Assembly (NCBI GenBank): GCA_019321725.1
Contig: CM033123.1
Span: forward strand, 15,488,925 to 15,552,924
Reading direction: 5' to 3'
DNA from: Paulownia fortunei
Taxonomy: Eukaryota > Streptophyta > Magnoliopsida > Lamiales > Paulowniaceae
DNA length: 64,000 nt
The position numbers were made by a program, and so were the translations under genes. Of the stretch, positions 47,881 to 60,748 are shown piece by piece; position 1 is the stretch's first letter, and the number at the start of each line of letters is the position of its first letter. The notes below the pieces were generated by a model. The model searched no databases. It was given only the letters and a program-made list of their open reading frames with translations, and was not told the origin of the DNA.

Positions 47881-48320
47881 ATTCGGTCGAACCGGATGAA
47901 ATCAAAATTTCAATTGATAGAAAAATCATAAATCGAATACCAAATTGAATTAATTGATTCGTTCAGTTATAATAAAAAAAAAATTATTTTTTGATTTGAT
48001 TTTTTTGGTTAATCAAAATTTTATGAAAAAAAATTAAAAATTAAAAAATAGATGAAAAACTGAAATAAAAAAATGTTTTTTATTTACTATATTTTAGTTT
48101 GGGTGAGTAAAAAAATAAATAAAATAGTATAAAATATTATATAAAAATTTATACTTCAATTTTCGGTTCGATTCGATTAAATGGAACAAAAAATTAAAAA
48201 TCAAACCAAAAATCAAAAAATTAAAAAATAAAAGACCAAAAACCGAATCAAAAATTTTAGTTTAGTTTTTTAATTTTGATTTGATTCGACCGATTAACCA
48301 AATTGTAAGCAACCCTGTAT
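47880..48320. mobile_element. MITE-like insertion
   Basis: AT-rich block with TTCGGTCGAACCGG at the left, and inverted-type phrases TCGGTTCGATTCG and TTCGACCGATTAACC toward the right, ending near GTAAGCAACCCTG. Same family style as the blocks near 32.4 and 35.7 kb. No coding capacity. Confidence 0.45.
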
Positions 48321-50490
48321 ATCACAACTTGCTATAATTTTATAATTAAAAACAATACCAAAAGATTCTTTTTGTTGCATCTTTACATCAAGCAAAACAC
48401 CGAAAGAAAAATAAAAAATAAATTAAAAGGAAATAATGTTTCATTTATTATTTTTTGTTGGGTTTTTTGGATTTTTATTTTTATTTTTTTGGTTGGGTTC
48501 TGAACATTAAAATTAATTCATTTTGATGAAAGATTTTGCAATTGAAATGTAAAAATAACAAAGTATAGTTATGTAATGTGTAAAACAAACACCATATCAC
48601 TTCATCAATTTGAGTGACTAATTAATTTTTATTTACTATATTAGATTAAATTCATTCGTGTTCAAGTAATTTGAGAAGTTTGGATACTGAATTATTGAAG
48701 TTGAGATAAGTAACTTTTTAATTCTTTAGTTAAATAAACTCGTGTATGTGGTGCTTTTAGTGTGTGTGTGTAATTTTTACGACATGAATCATGCGGGCTT
48801 ATATATGTACAAATGTGAAAATAATTTGAGTTTTATGAATTTAAAATTAAAAATTAAAAATATATTGAAATGTTACTTCGTAAACATGGAATAAATATGA
48901 TTTATAAGTATAGTTATTATGGAGGTATTTTTAAAATTCAATATTAGGATAAGAACACGCAAGGAACAATCGAGACTAGTAGAAACTTAATAAAGGGAGT
49001 TATGTTTGTACCAAAACCTAGTACACAGTAATTAAACATATACTAGAACCCAATATACAGAGTTAAGCCTACGTTAGGACCTAAGATAAAGGGATTAAAT
49101 TTGATTTTACATGATAGATTTTAAATGAAGAATGTATGGTTCACAAAATTACATTATATTTATTATTGTCAAGTACGTATTTGATAAATTTGAAGGTTTA
49201 TTTGAACAACAGAATATATAGAATTATACTTACTAAATTAATATGAGAAATAGTTGATCTATACTAATATTTAATTTTTAAACTACATAGAAAATTAATG
49301 AAATCCAAATTCATCAAATTGGTAACAAAGATTAATGAAATCAAAACAACAACTTGACCAAAGCCTCTCATTACTTAAGCTTTGGAAAAGGCTTCATTTA
49401 ATTGAGATCTAAAGGCCTCATTTTTACTCACTCACTTGGAATATTACTTTTCAACTTTAATAGTACTAAACTTTAAAATATATCTTAAGTAATTAGTAAG
49501 TTTAATTTTATTAAAATAATATGTTTAATATAACAAAGTTGTTATGATTATTTAAATTTAAATTATGTTATTAACTACCCTATCTAAATATGGTGCTTGA
49601 ATGCTTTGGGATCAATAAAGATGAAGAATTATACACTTATTCAAAATTAAAAATAAATATTATCAAGTTTTATATGTGGTAAAATTGAGCTCAATTAGGT
49701 TATCCACATCGAGCATACTTAGAGCGATTACTTTAAGTAGCCTTAATGTTTTTAATATAATATTTTTAGATATATAACTACACAAATTATCAGAGTGTTT
49801 AATGAAAGAACTCGTAATTAGTTTCTTTACAATAATGCTTAGTGTTGTTTTAAATATTTGATAACATTTCATTGCTCAACAATATAATAAAAAGAAAAAA
49901 GAAAAAAAAAAAAAGGAAGCAGAAAATAGATAATGTATTAGTGTATAACAGCTTCTTAAATAAATGGTAAGAATTTACATTGTGACATTATATTTTGAAT
50001 TCTCCTACAATTTTTATTTTATTTTGAATTCTCCTACAATTTTTATTTTATTTTGAATTCTCCTACAAGTTTTCTCTATTTATTCCAAACATATCTACAT
50101 GGTAGATTTTGAGTTTCTCGTTGCTAAAATATTTTCTCTTGGCCGTATTTAACATGAGGCTCACCAAGGGACATTAAAGAAAAATTAATTCCAGCTTCAA
50201 ATAGATCAAATGGGATTGTATTACCATTTAATAATATATAACTTCATATGTAAACTTAATTACACTCCATAATTAGTTAAATTATTCCGAGAATTCCCTT
50301 AATTTCTTTTAATTGTTTGCAAATTGACTCCTCTATGAAATATATCCTCGAATAAAAAATTTAACTATTATCACTTTATTTTTCTTCTTGATTTCTCCCT
50401 CTGTCAAATACTCATATAATGTAAATTTAGTGACACTTCATTTGAAATGTCTTGAATCCCACTTCCCCCCATCTGAAAAGAAGGTTAATA
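48321..50490. other. AT-rich intergenic DNA
   Basis: No gene seen. Contains the 29-bp tandem repeat at 49992-50070. Confidence 0.5.
49992..50070. repeat. 29-bp tandem repeat, nearly three units
   Basis: Units start at 49992, 50021 and 50050 with ATTTTGAATTCTCCTACAA; the third is partial and ends in AGTTTT. Units are essentially identical, so recent. Confidence 0.9.
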
Positions 50491-50880
50491 GTTACTTTTG
50501 ACTCCTGCATCATGGGACAATTAATTTGGTTATATTGACTCATAATATATAGGGTACATTGATCTCTCTCTAACACATAAACACACACGCATTCAGAAGC
50601 ACAAACATGACATATATATAAAAAATTGAAGAATTAACAGAAGTGAATAATCTTCTTTCTTATTTGGATATAGGCTTAATTTTTTCTAACTTATTTTCTT
50701 GATTTCCAATTGAAGATGGGAAGCTCATTCAACAAGGCTATATTTGAGGAACATATACAAGTGAAGCTCACGGGATGGGGGCAAAGAGGAATAAGGGGCC
50801 AGAGAAAAGCTGCTGGTGGGTCAACTCAAGTGGGCAATCAAGAGTCTCCCTCCCGAGTTAATGAACGTAAAGATTAAATC
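50490..50880 (+). pseudogene. MLO 3' fragment (parts of exons 12 and 14)
   Basis: Copy of the MLO end: exon 12 remnant (GACTCCTGCATCATGGGACA), its following intron, and last exon (ATGGGAAGCTCATTCAACAA, GTGAAGCTCACGGGATGG). The penultimate exon (VVVQFLCSYS...) and its flanks are deleted, and indels shift the last exon after LTGWG. Introns are kept, so this is a DNA-level duplicate. It lies about 10 kb beyond the intact gene, in the same orientation. Confidence 0.92.
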
Positions 50881-51164
50881 GATAACAACAGAAAAAAGCT
50901 AAATTATATAAGTATTTCATAAACAAATGAATGAGCAAACAAAGCAATATACAATAGAAAGAAAGAGAGCATAAGGAGTGCTGAGCAGATGATGTCATGA
51001 TGAGGCAGCTAAAAAAATATGTTCATTCAAAACTTCTCCTAAGTTAATATATAGATAGAAAAACAAGACTAAAATAAATGATTTGTTTATAATTAATTTA
51101 ACTAAACTTATGAAGGAGCTTAGGACTCAAGACTCACTTATCCCAGAGACTGAAGCTCTAGCTT

Positions 51165-52805
51165 TTATCTCCATTTCAATCGAAAGCGAATATCTTGTTT
51201 GTATTGATTCTTTGGCAATGCACATTCTAACAAAGTTGTCCCGTCGACGGGATGCCATTCTTCCCCATTCTTGTCAAAGGCTTCCATGCTTACTTCCTCC
51301 ACATCTTGTTGCCAAAAATACTGCCTTAATTCTTGGTTGTTTCGACTTTCTCTATCCATGAGGAGGATCTTGCACAGAAACTCAGTGACTTGCTTGTGTT
51401 CCCTTTCCCATTCACTGTGTGCATTGGCGTACCAGTACTGGCCTATGTATCTTGGACGACAAATACGAAACAAACCATTTAGAAAAGCCGAAAAGGAAGA
51501 AGATGTATGACTACTTAAACTCAAATTCTCCACTACTACAGGTTTATAGAAACCACCATCAGTGTCTAGTACTAGAGGGTCTTCAATGTGCTGATTCCTG
51601 CGAAGTTGGGAAATACCCAGAGAAATTTCAGACTGACTTAATGCCTTGAGCAGCTCATTTAGCTTAAGGAACCATGATGAAGCATCATCATCCAAATCCA
51701 CAAGAAACCCCAGGAATATATTTGACTTCCACTCACTGGAAGTTGTTGTAAAAGATATGGATGGGAGAAAGTCGCCTGAAAACTCAAACTTAACTATGTT
51801 TGGGGCATCAATAGCAGCCTTGATTGAATTCTCCCTACCCGCAAAGCTAAAGTACTTAATTGAATGACTCAATAGCTGGAATTCTTCGAAGCCATAGCAA
51901 TATAAAAGGGTCAACTCTTCAAGACTGGGAAAGTCACACGACAAGTTGTCGAACGAATTGTTAGACAGTCGCACCCTGCTAAGATATAAAGATTTCAGTC
52001 TAGGGAAGTAGTTGTGGTGGTGAAACCAATTTGCACTGCCTACAATTCTGATGGTTTCAAGAGTTGGGACATCGAATTCAATGCTACTATCCTCTTCTCT
52101 GTACTTCTCATAATTACTAAAATCAAAGTTCTTGAGATTATGAAGCTTATTCACCTTAATGGTTCTCAACCCCTCACAACTATGGAGGGCCACAAATTCA
52201 ATCAAAGGGCAGCTTGAGATTATCTTCTGAAAAGTCTTTTCCGCAATGTAGACATAGGTGAGGGAAAGTGTTTTTAGATGATTAAACAGTACCTTGTCAG
52301 GAGCCTTTTGGTTAAACTTGCATCTTTTCAGATATAAATCTTGGAGGGATTCAGCCTCAAAGACTACAGACGGCAGATCAAAATATGCCCAACTTCTTGA
52401 ATCAAAATAAAGAGAAAACGTCTTTACACCCATATTCAGTATGACTATTGGGATCCATTTTTCAAGAAGCGAAACGGATTCAGAATCCGCCGTCGACATC
52501 CCGATGAGAAATTCTTGTATACACAGCTTTTGATCATGGTATCCTTGTAAAGTCTTGTTCACAAGGGAGAGGAAACTTTGTTTAGTTCCATTGAAGCATT
52601 TCTCACGAAACTCAAAATTGGGGCGAGTAGACCAACGGTGTAGCCATGCCTTGGATAATACACAAGTTTGGGCTGCCTCCTTTTGGGAGAGGAAATACAG
52701 TATGTGCTGCAATATGGCTTCTGGCAACTGGGATATCCTGTCCATGGAGTTGGAACCATCATCTCTTTCTGCCGACTGCTTTTTCATGGCACTACTACTC
52801 AACAA
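51165..52805 (-). CDS. F-box/LRR protein, intronless
   Basis: A single open frame of 546 residues. The F-box lies at about residues 22-62: DRISQLPEAILQHILYFLSQ then KEAAQTCVLSKAWLHRWSTR, expected to bind SKP1 in an SCF ubiquitin ligase. Leucine-rich repeats of the plant F-box/LRR type follow (DLYLKRCKFN, LKTLSLTYVYI, LKSLYLSRVRLSN, LEELTLLYCYGFEEF). I see no clear FBD domain; the C-terminal 150 residues (from about NELLKALSQSEISL) are family-like but not assigned. Two start codons are possible, at 52805 and 52787 (MKKQSAERDDG); the F-box is intact with either. Substrate unknown. The MLO 3' fragment lies 0.3 kb beyond its 3' end on the opposite strand. Confidence 0.93.
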   Translation of the reverse strand: MLSSSAMKKQSAERDDGSNSMDRISQLPEAILQHILYFLSQKEAAQTCVLSKAWLHRWSTRPNFEFREKCFNGTKQSFLSLVNKTLQGYHDQKLCIQEFLIGMSTADSESVSLLEKWIPIVILNMGVKTFSLYFDSRSWAYFDLPSVVFEAESLQDLYLKRCKFNQKAPDKVLFNHLKTLSLTYVYIAEKTFQKIISSCPLIEFVALHSCEGLRTIKVNKLHNLKNFDFSNYEKYREEDSSIEFDVPTLETIRIVGSANWFHHHNYFPRLKSLYLSRVRLSNNSFDNLSCDFPSLEELTLLYCYGFEEFQLLSHSIKYFSFAGRENSIKAAIDAPNIVKFEFSGDFLPSISFTTTSSEWKSNIFLGFLVDLDDDASSWFLKLNELLKALSQSEISLGISQLRRNQHIEDPLVLDTDGGFYKPVVVENLSLSSHTSSSFSAFLNGLFRICRPRYIGQYWYANAHSEWEREHKQVTEFLCKILLMDRESRNNQELRQYFWQQDVEEVSMEAFDKNGEEWHPVDGTTLLECALPKNQYKQDIRFRLKWR

Positions 52806-53994
52806 TACTCAAGAATTTTTCTAACTCTTGGATTGTGTCCTAATAAACCCTAAAAAGCCTTATACAGTAAATAGGCCACCTTTTTATTCCTCAAGTTTCT
52901 AAGGTTCGATTTAAAAATAAATAAATATTTATATATCAAAATTTAAAAAAAAAGTTATGGAAAGATTTCGACTTGATCACTATTTTTTTTTTAAAAAAGT
53001 TATGGGAAGATTTCTATTACTTATAACTCTTACTCTATATATAGGTAGAATTCCATTGATTTTGTTTACTTGCAGACTTATTTTCTTTTATTTTAGGATT
53101 TTTATTATTTTATTAGAACAACAACACATGTGACTGCAACACAATAATCTAAATTATCGATTTGATATAAAAAAAAAAAAAAAGATTAATGATATCAAAA
53201 AGGCAACTTGATCAAAACCCCACTTTAGTTCAGCATTAGAAAAGAGAGAACAAAAAGAGAAGAAATTAGTAGAGCAGATCTAAAATACACAAAAAAAATA
53301 GATCCATTGCAATCATTTTTTATGATTCCCCTTATTGAAGAAAATTTAAAATGTCAGTTTGCTAAAGTCTTTGAAATAGAATTGTTTTCACATCTTTTGA
53401 AGACCATTATATATTGGGTAAATGGTTTTAAATTCAGTATAATAAAGATTTGAAATTTATTATAATACAAAATTATTAATAATATAATTTGTTATTATAA
53501 ATTTAAAATCATTAATTCTAAATACATAAGTTAAGGATCTGGCGCAACATACATAAAGAAATACGAGTTAAATCATTAAAAAATATTTTTGCCTAGTAAT
53601 TAACCAAGAAAAGACAATTAGTTTGCAACTGGTAATACAAGGCCATAACATCACGAGTATATTTTTGGCATTGGATAGCTACTTCACCCATTTCCATAAA
53701 CAATATATCACCTACCATAAGTTGTTCCAGCCAAGAAAAGAAGTGCAGCATGAATAAGCAAATATTTTCCTTCACTCCGAACAGAGACGCAGATGTTTTA
53801 CTGCTAACAAACAGATAATATTACCAAAAATGAAATTTCAATCTAGATAAACAATTCAGAACTCATGTCAGGAAATAATCCTGTTCTGACATAATCACAA
53901 CATGGAAAACTGGAACATATGAATAAGATTTGACTATCAGCTATCTAGCAGACACAAAACCTCATTCATACATTCAATATTTTTCGTGTGATTG
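52806..53994. other. Intergenic: F-box promoter and ALF4 3' end
   Basis: 52806-53550 is AT-rich upstream sequence of the F-box gene. 53560-53994 is more balanced in composition and probably ALF4 3' UTR. A 60-codon minus ORF in it (53593-53775) has no supporting motif. Confidence 0.4.
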
Positions 53995-56900
53995 TTACAA
54001 ATGTTTCAGCTTCTCTTCAACAAGTTCAATGCAGCGGTACAGAACCAACTCGACAGGGTTCAAAGCACATATCATATCAGATGCTAGTTGATTGTAATCT
54101 TTTTGGCTTTCTGCCACAGTTCCTGTCACTAATGTACGTAGTGGGAGAAGCCATTCATTGTAGGCCTTCTGCAAGTTGTCCTTGGACAGTATCTCAGTAT
54201 AGTTAGAATTCCCTGTTTCACAACCTCGAAGACATAAGAACGGGTAACTTGATATGCAATAAACAATTGAATCAATATGACAATTTAGCTTCACCATAAG
54301 AAACATAGTTTTGTGGGGAGCGGAATGCCATCTGAACAGATGTATATTATATCCCTAGCAACTATCTGAAAAAAAGAAATACGGGACTCGCATGAAACTT
54401 ATGATTAGAAATGAAGCAAAAGTAGTTAAAAGATGAAATAACTACCATAAAAACCCTCCACATGCAGATCTCATAAGTCAAGGCTTCCTAATTATTTGGG
54501 AAATATACTCAGGTAATGACATAAACAGTATGATACTTGGATGTATAGATGTTCATAATAGCCACATAATCGACTTGCTAAGAATGAAATAAACAACTAT
54601 CATCATAGAAGCTCCATAACTTTGAAGCAACAAGCAATCAAATACTGCACATCTATAAATCCAAAGAGCTGTTTTTACCTGTTGACTCTGTAATCAGAAT
54701 AAATCTGTAGAGATTAAGCGCTGATAAAACCTGCAGGACAAAGAAAATCATAGGATATAGATTATTGAACTGCATGAAAGTTCATTCAGCATTAGCAAGG
54801 AAAATGGTTGCATAAAAGTGCACAATCAGCTAGCTTCCTGAATAACATTAAAATTTGGCACATGCGCAAACATGCATATTAATTTCACCAAACTCTGAAA
54901 GGGTACTCACAAGCCATGTTATATCACAAAATGTGCGTTTAGAGATCCAGATTTAATTCACACAAATATGACGAAAATTAACAGAAAAATCTGAAGATTT
55001 CAGAACTCTTCACCTCTTAGAACATTTCCCAAAAATTGACAAAACATCAAACAACCAAAAAAATCACCAAAAAATGAAAATACAACATAATTCCATCATT
55101 ACAAAAATAACAAAAAAGTGTTTGTCTGTTTGCACGATTATGTGAAGTAGGAGCCTCAATTCTTTACCGACTCAACATTATTTCCAAACTCTGTTAAACA
55201 GTTAAATGAATTTCATGATTTGAACAGCTTTACTCAACTGCGCGTGTCCGCATGAGTGTCTGAAATAGGTGCGTCAATTATTCACTGATTCTATATTACA
55301 ACCAATCTCCATTTCAACTGTCAAAAGAATATCGTGGTTTGAATACTTCAAAACTTCTGATGAGGAGGAGCTATCAGCAAAACGAAAGGCACATTCTTTC
55401 TCTAAATAAATTGTGGAAAAACGTGAAATTAAGCTACAATACAGGGTCATAAATATATGAAGCAAGAATGGCAACTGAAGTTGTAAGGATAGTGATAAAG
55501 TAAGACACACATTGCACTTTTTAAGTGAGCATATGATTTAGACAATCATCAGATGGAAATTAGGACATACCTGCTTGCACAAGATATGTAAAAAGAAAAC
55601 TAAGAGAATATAACATAAAACTATGCATTTCATAGAAGAAAATAATTAAACAAATGTCCTCAACTGAACAAACTGATATATATATGTGTGTGTGTAAAGA
55701 AGAGAGAAAATGAACTCAACAGAAAAAGGAATTTGACCCTTTTTTCCAAAATAAGCAACTTAGGTGTAGTAAACACAAAGGCATACAAAAAGAAGGGGGA
55801 GGTAGATAGACAGATAGTACATATATATAACACACAAACACAAACACACACACACACACACACAGTGAGAGAGAGAGAGAGAGAGATTGAGATTTACTGC
55901 ATCACTGTACTCGGGAAGAGATGGAGGTCCACCCTTTGGAGGCCTGAGAACCTCCTCCACCAATTCAAGCATAGAGGGATTCCAAAATGATGTAGATTGA
56001 CTAACTTCACTATTGATGACAGCATCTGCTGATGAATTTCTTTCAATTTGTCCCATGCGCAATTCCTCTTTGACACAATCTAGAAGTATTCCAATCTGTG
56101 ACACAGAGTACCACATATTCCCAACATTAAATTTCTCACACTAAGAGGCTTAACAACTGTTTGTGCTTCTAAATAAGTATCTAAGGGCTTACCATAGAAG
56201 AAGAGTCACTATTATTTATCAAAGCCCTTAAGACATCAAATCTCACAGAAGTTGGAATGTCTGCAAGCACCTGATTTTAAAAAAAATGGACTTTATACGT
56301 GAAATTATTCAAAAAATCTAAAGACTTCAATAATAGCTCATGCAACAGAACGAGGCTCATAATCAACAGTTGTAAGATGTAAGTAGGGATATGCTAGTGA
56401 AGGTTTAATTATGCAGATAAGAATAACTAGGTCAATTCACCACATATCAGGGGGAAAAAAATCAATAGATATTCGAGGTCTCTCTTTAGATTAGAGGCTG
56501 AAAAAAGACCAAAAGTCTATGACTATTACCATTTTAAGCCTTGTAGAACCAACGGAATATGACAAGCTGGCTTCTGTCATATTAGGAACACTGTATTCTA
56601 TGTTCAGAAGGTTTTGCTTAGAGAAAAGATGAATGAAAAACAGTGGTGAGATTTCGAAATTTCCAGCACCCAGGGTGAAGCTAGTAAGTATATGAGGGAA
56701 CATAACAAAAAATGTCAGCAAATGACTACAATTTTGGGAACTAAAATTACCTGAGCAATACCTTCAACCTCCCTCACTAGTTCGTGGCAAAACATTTACA
56801 TAAAGCATACTCCTATCCTCAATATTATTTCACTGTGCACTAAATAACCATCCCATTGTCGCATATTCTCATTTCCAATCCATTTTTCAAAACATCTTTA

Positions 56901-59900
56901 TGTGCCAATTTTCACATATCTCAACTCTTATGCTGCTTTTTAAGAGTAGAGACAGTTTTTTCACGGTCATGATTTGTCTGATTGGTAGCTGTACAAATCA
57001 ATTTTTCCTCCAAGTGATTAAATAAGCTTTAGATGCTCAAGCAATAATTGTCTTGCAATTTTTCTGCTCTAGTTACTTGTTTATTTAACTAAAGAATCCT
57101 GCTAAAGCATGCCATAACCCACAGAATATTACAGGTGAGCCATTCAGCCAATGCTACCAATCATCAAAAGCATTATTCATTATCGAACAAAATTATAACT
57201 GAAGAACCAATGCATTAATTTTCTTGTAGGCAAGAGGATACTCACAACTTCAAATCAGCAAGCACCAAATATTTTACCTTTTTGAATGCGCTAAATGCAT
57301 TCTTCCTTAGTACAGAACCTGAAGCATATATGATGACCATCTCAATGGCCTAAGAGTGACAAGAGAGTTCAATTATTAGATAATACGAACTTTAAAAATT
57401 TGGAAAGAAGAACTTAAAAGATGGCAACCAACTACCTGCAAACCGGTATACAGAGTTGGCATATGCATTGAGTAGTCCACATCGTCATTGTATGAGTGTG
57501 ATACTATGCCATCCATGATGAATAGAAGGAATCTGATACCATACTGCTTCAATTCCCATGACAGATTGGCACATGAGAATATGTACCTCAACATGCCTAT
57601 TGCTTTCCATCTTCTAGTCCAGTTACCTTGAAGTTCCACAATGACAGAAGTTAAATCAGCTTTGGCAGCTACAGCAACTTCACTAGCCTCGTAACCCCAA
57701 ATTACTGGATCATTATTGCAGAGTGTAACAATAAATGTGATCAGGTCAATACTTGGGCAACTGGCAACATCATTAACTAAGAATAGCAAGTTGTCAATTA
57801 CCAAACCTGCAAGTGCTGCTCCAAGCTTGACTTGAGAAAAGCAATCCATACCATCTTCGCTATCAACTGTAATTTTAGGTCAAAAAGGACTATAATTAAG
57901 TGTCCTCTTAAAATGCATATAAATTTCTCCACCAGTAACAAAAGCAAACAAACCAAAAATGCTCACAAGTAACAAAATTTACCTCCGAAAACTAGTTTAG
58001 AGATCATATCAACCTCACATCCTGTTATCAAACCAATATAAGACAATTCACAATGTTGAAGAAGGTCAGACAACTCTAGCACCACAGGAAGACATCTCGA
58101 CATGTCACTTGTCATTCCAACCAAAACAAGAGCCTGCACATCAAGGACGATTTACTATCACAAAGATGATGGCAACAAGTCTCTCACGACAAAGCTTAAG
58201 ACAGCCGAAACTAGAATTTCACTTTCGCAAGAATTGTCCACCATGATCTGCAAGACATATAGGCCTAATAAAGCATGGAGTTTGTTCTTGTCCTCGCCTT
58301 CCTGCCATGGGAAGTAAAACTATCATTGAGAATCTGGTGGAGTACAGGATTAAAATTATAAGGCAGGACAGGTAGTGTCACAGACCAACTTTACACAGAT
58401 TGCTCTTATAGAGTAGGCAATGCCAGTTGCTTTATGGAACAACTTCTCATAATCTGTATCTTCATCATCTGACTTAGAAGACATGGTCTTTAAAACATTA
58501 AGAATAACTGGAACTGCAGTTTTTACTTGCTTATAGTGCCGCCTCTGAATTAAAACGAGAACTAGAACCAGAAAAACATGGATTACTATTAATAAAACAA
58601 AGGAAGATCCTGTAGACTCTTTATTTCAGGCACAGAAAGGTATAAAGAAGCATGCCAAGTAAGACTTGTATATAGGTAATTGGGAAAATTAATCGACAGA
58701 AACATAACTGGTGATACAGTACATGTTTTGGAAAAAAATGTGTCGAGCATTGGAAGCTCTACTGGGGGATAAAGCAGGGAATTTGTCACTAACTGATCTT
58801 TTAGGAAAACGGATCACCTGAGCATGAAAACTTACAATTACAGATAAAGAATATACAAGTTTGCATTCACAGAATGCAACTTGCATGCCCTTTGTCATAA
58901 ATAAGCAAGAATTTCCCCCTTTATTCATTAGCATTGGTTTGACACCTCTGCACATAATTTTCTCAACATTCTAAAGATGCCAGGTCAAAGGGTGGAGCTA
59001 ATAGTATCAAATGCCAACATTATTACCTCTCTTGGCCTGAGAAAATAAAATACATATACATATATATATATATTATACCTTTCATGAGCCCACTAAGAAG
59101 AGGTATGAAGTAGCCGGGAACCATGAAAAGCTCGCTTGGAGAACCTATTGCCTGGGAATTTTGAAATGAGTACATATAAAATTATTTGACAGATTGAAAA
59201 GACAAATGCCAGTCTAGAGTTGATAAGGAAAGGCCAGTAATGCATATTTCTACTGCTTGGTTTAAGGAAAGTAACAAAATATGCATTATAAGGTGCAAAT
59301 GTTATAGAGCATGTGACCAGCTAAAGACAATCCAGTAACTAAAGCTATGTCTGGACCTATTAGTAAAAGCTGCATGAATTTTCTTGTGCCGAAAATATCC
59401 GACCATGTTGTGAATTTCTTAATTTCGGTTCACATCTTTCTTCACCATTTTTATCCAAATTGTTAATTTAGGTAAGTAGCCACTTCTAAAACTATAGCTT
59501 GCTGCCACCAGTTGGTGGCTGCTAGTATTTCTAGAGGAAAATAGATTAAGGGACATTAGGGTATCGAATATAATCCCTCATTTCATCTGTTACAGGTACT
59601 AGGCCTACATATTTCCATATTTCGACATTAGACAGCAGATAGGAATATGCTGCATACAAACTGCACGGACGTCCTTAGCATCTAAGTATAGAGATGCGCT
59701 GGTAGCTATATTAAACACTCCCAATCTGCACATTTCAATGAGTTACAAAATATGAACAAATTATACTCACTTCTGGCATAACTAGAAAGGATTGACAAGT
59801 AGTGAGGTTAGCTGTTTCAGAATATTCACCAAATTCAATTTTTTTCACTAGGGAAAATTTGTAGTAGTTTACTTAGACGAAGTGTACCTTTTCTCAAGAT

Positions 59901-60748
59901 ATATTGAAAGAAAACCCAAAGGATGCTTAAAGTACATAAGATCCTAATGCTTCTCAAGATAGCTACGTCAGCCAGGAAAGGATCAGTAAACCTCTTCATA
60001 AACCTCAAACTACAAACTAAAAAACTTTGCCGGATAGATTTCTACAAAAAAACAAATCCACGCAAAGAATTATTCAAAAAAAAAAAATGCGTTTGAGCAA
60101 TTAAATGTGATTACTAATATTACGTCGAGAAATAAAAAACCCCTACTATATACCTCACATAGAATTGAGAGCATATCACGTGGGCTACATCTCCCAACAA
60201 ACAAATCAACTAAATCCTCGGCAACCTCCAAACACCTTGTCGATACACAAGCAAACCTTGCCACCGCCTTGGGCAACTCAAATGCTAACGCATCAATAAT
60301 CTCCTGAAAAACAGTTTTCCATCCACTCATTCAACAGTAATCAAAACAAAGAAAATCAATCAAAAATAAAAAACTTAACAAAAAGAAGCAATTCATGTAC
60401 GTACCTGTTTAATCGCAGGTGAGGCCATGTATTCATGAATTTGAGTGAGAATTTCAATCGCGATTTTTTGAGAACCCTCATTCTCAGGTTTTTGTGCGAA
60501 TAGAGAATCGGAGATTGAATTAAGGAAATTTACGAGTTCCGCGATGGATTGCTCCGAATTGCTGTAATCACCCGCTTCAATCAACTGCATGCATCACAAA
60601 ATAATTACACATCAATTTTAGCAAAATTGATGCGTAAAATATATAAACATATACAAGTGTATATGCACATATGTCCGCCCATTACCTTGGAGCAGGAGGC
60701 TAGGGTTTGATGGAGAGTGGCAACCATAGCATCCGTCTCTGCAAACAT
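53995..60748 (-). CDS. ALF4: ALF4 (aberrant lateral root formation 4), glomulin-like
   Basis: Armadillo/HEAT-like nuclear and cytosolic protein, plant counterpart of glomulin; reported to inhibit RBX1-containing cullin-RING ligases and to be needed for lateral root initiation. Thirteen exons join in phase: 60686-60748, 60405-60584, 60154-60303, 59079-59151, 58395-58561, 58242-58301, 57983-58133, 57436-57866, 57278-57349, 56193-56270, 55898-56095, 54679-54730 and 53995-54212, giving 630 residues (Arabidopsis about 626). Recognised stretches: AFELPKAVARFACVSTRCLE, CSPRDMLSILCEAIGSPSE, RRHYKQVKTAVPVILNVLK, HALLGLYVLQIM, LSYIGLITGCEVD and, at the end, LQKAYNEWLLPLRTLV and LVLYRCIELVEEKLKHL. The donor after LQIM (ATG|GTGGAC) is weak; a longer exon reading VDNSCESEILVSAVLSF is the alternative. 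All other junctions look ordinary. Confidence 0.95.
55835..55890. repeat. (CA)n/(GA)n compound microsatellite in ALF4 intron
   Basis: CA dinucleotides followed by GTGAGAGAGA..., ending only a few bases from the donor of the preceding (in transcript order) ALF4 exon at 55898. On the transcript it gives a CT-rich then GT-rich tract just inside the intron. Confidence 0.9.

Noticed and set aside
53593..53775. 60-codon minus ORF after ALF4
   Set aside because: Most simply ALF4 3' UTR; ALF4's own frame ends at 53995 with the expected C-terminus.
55660..56116. Long Val/Cys dinucleotide-repeat frame on minus
   Set aside because: Read-through of the ALF4 exon into the CA/GA microsatellite intron; only 55898-56095 is coding.
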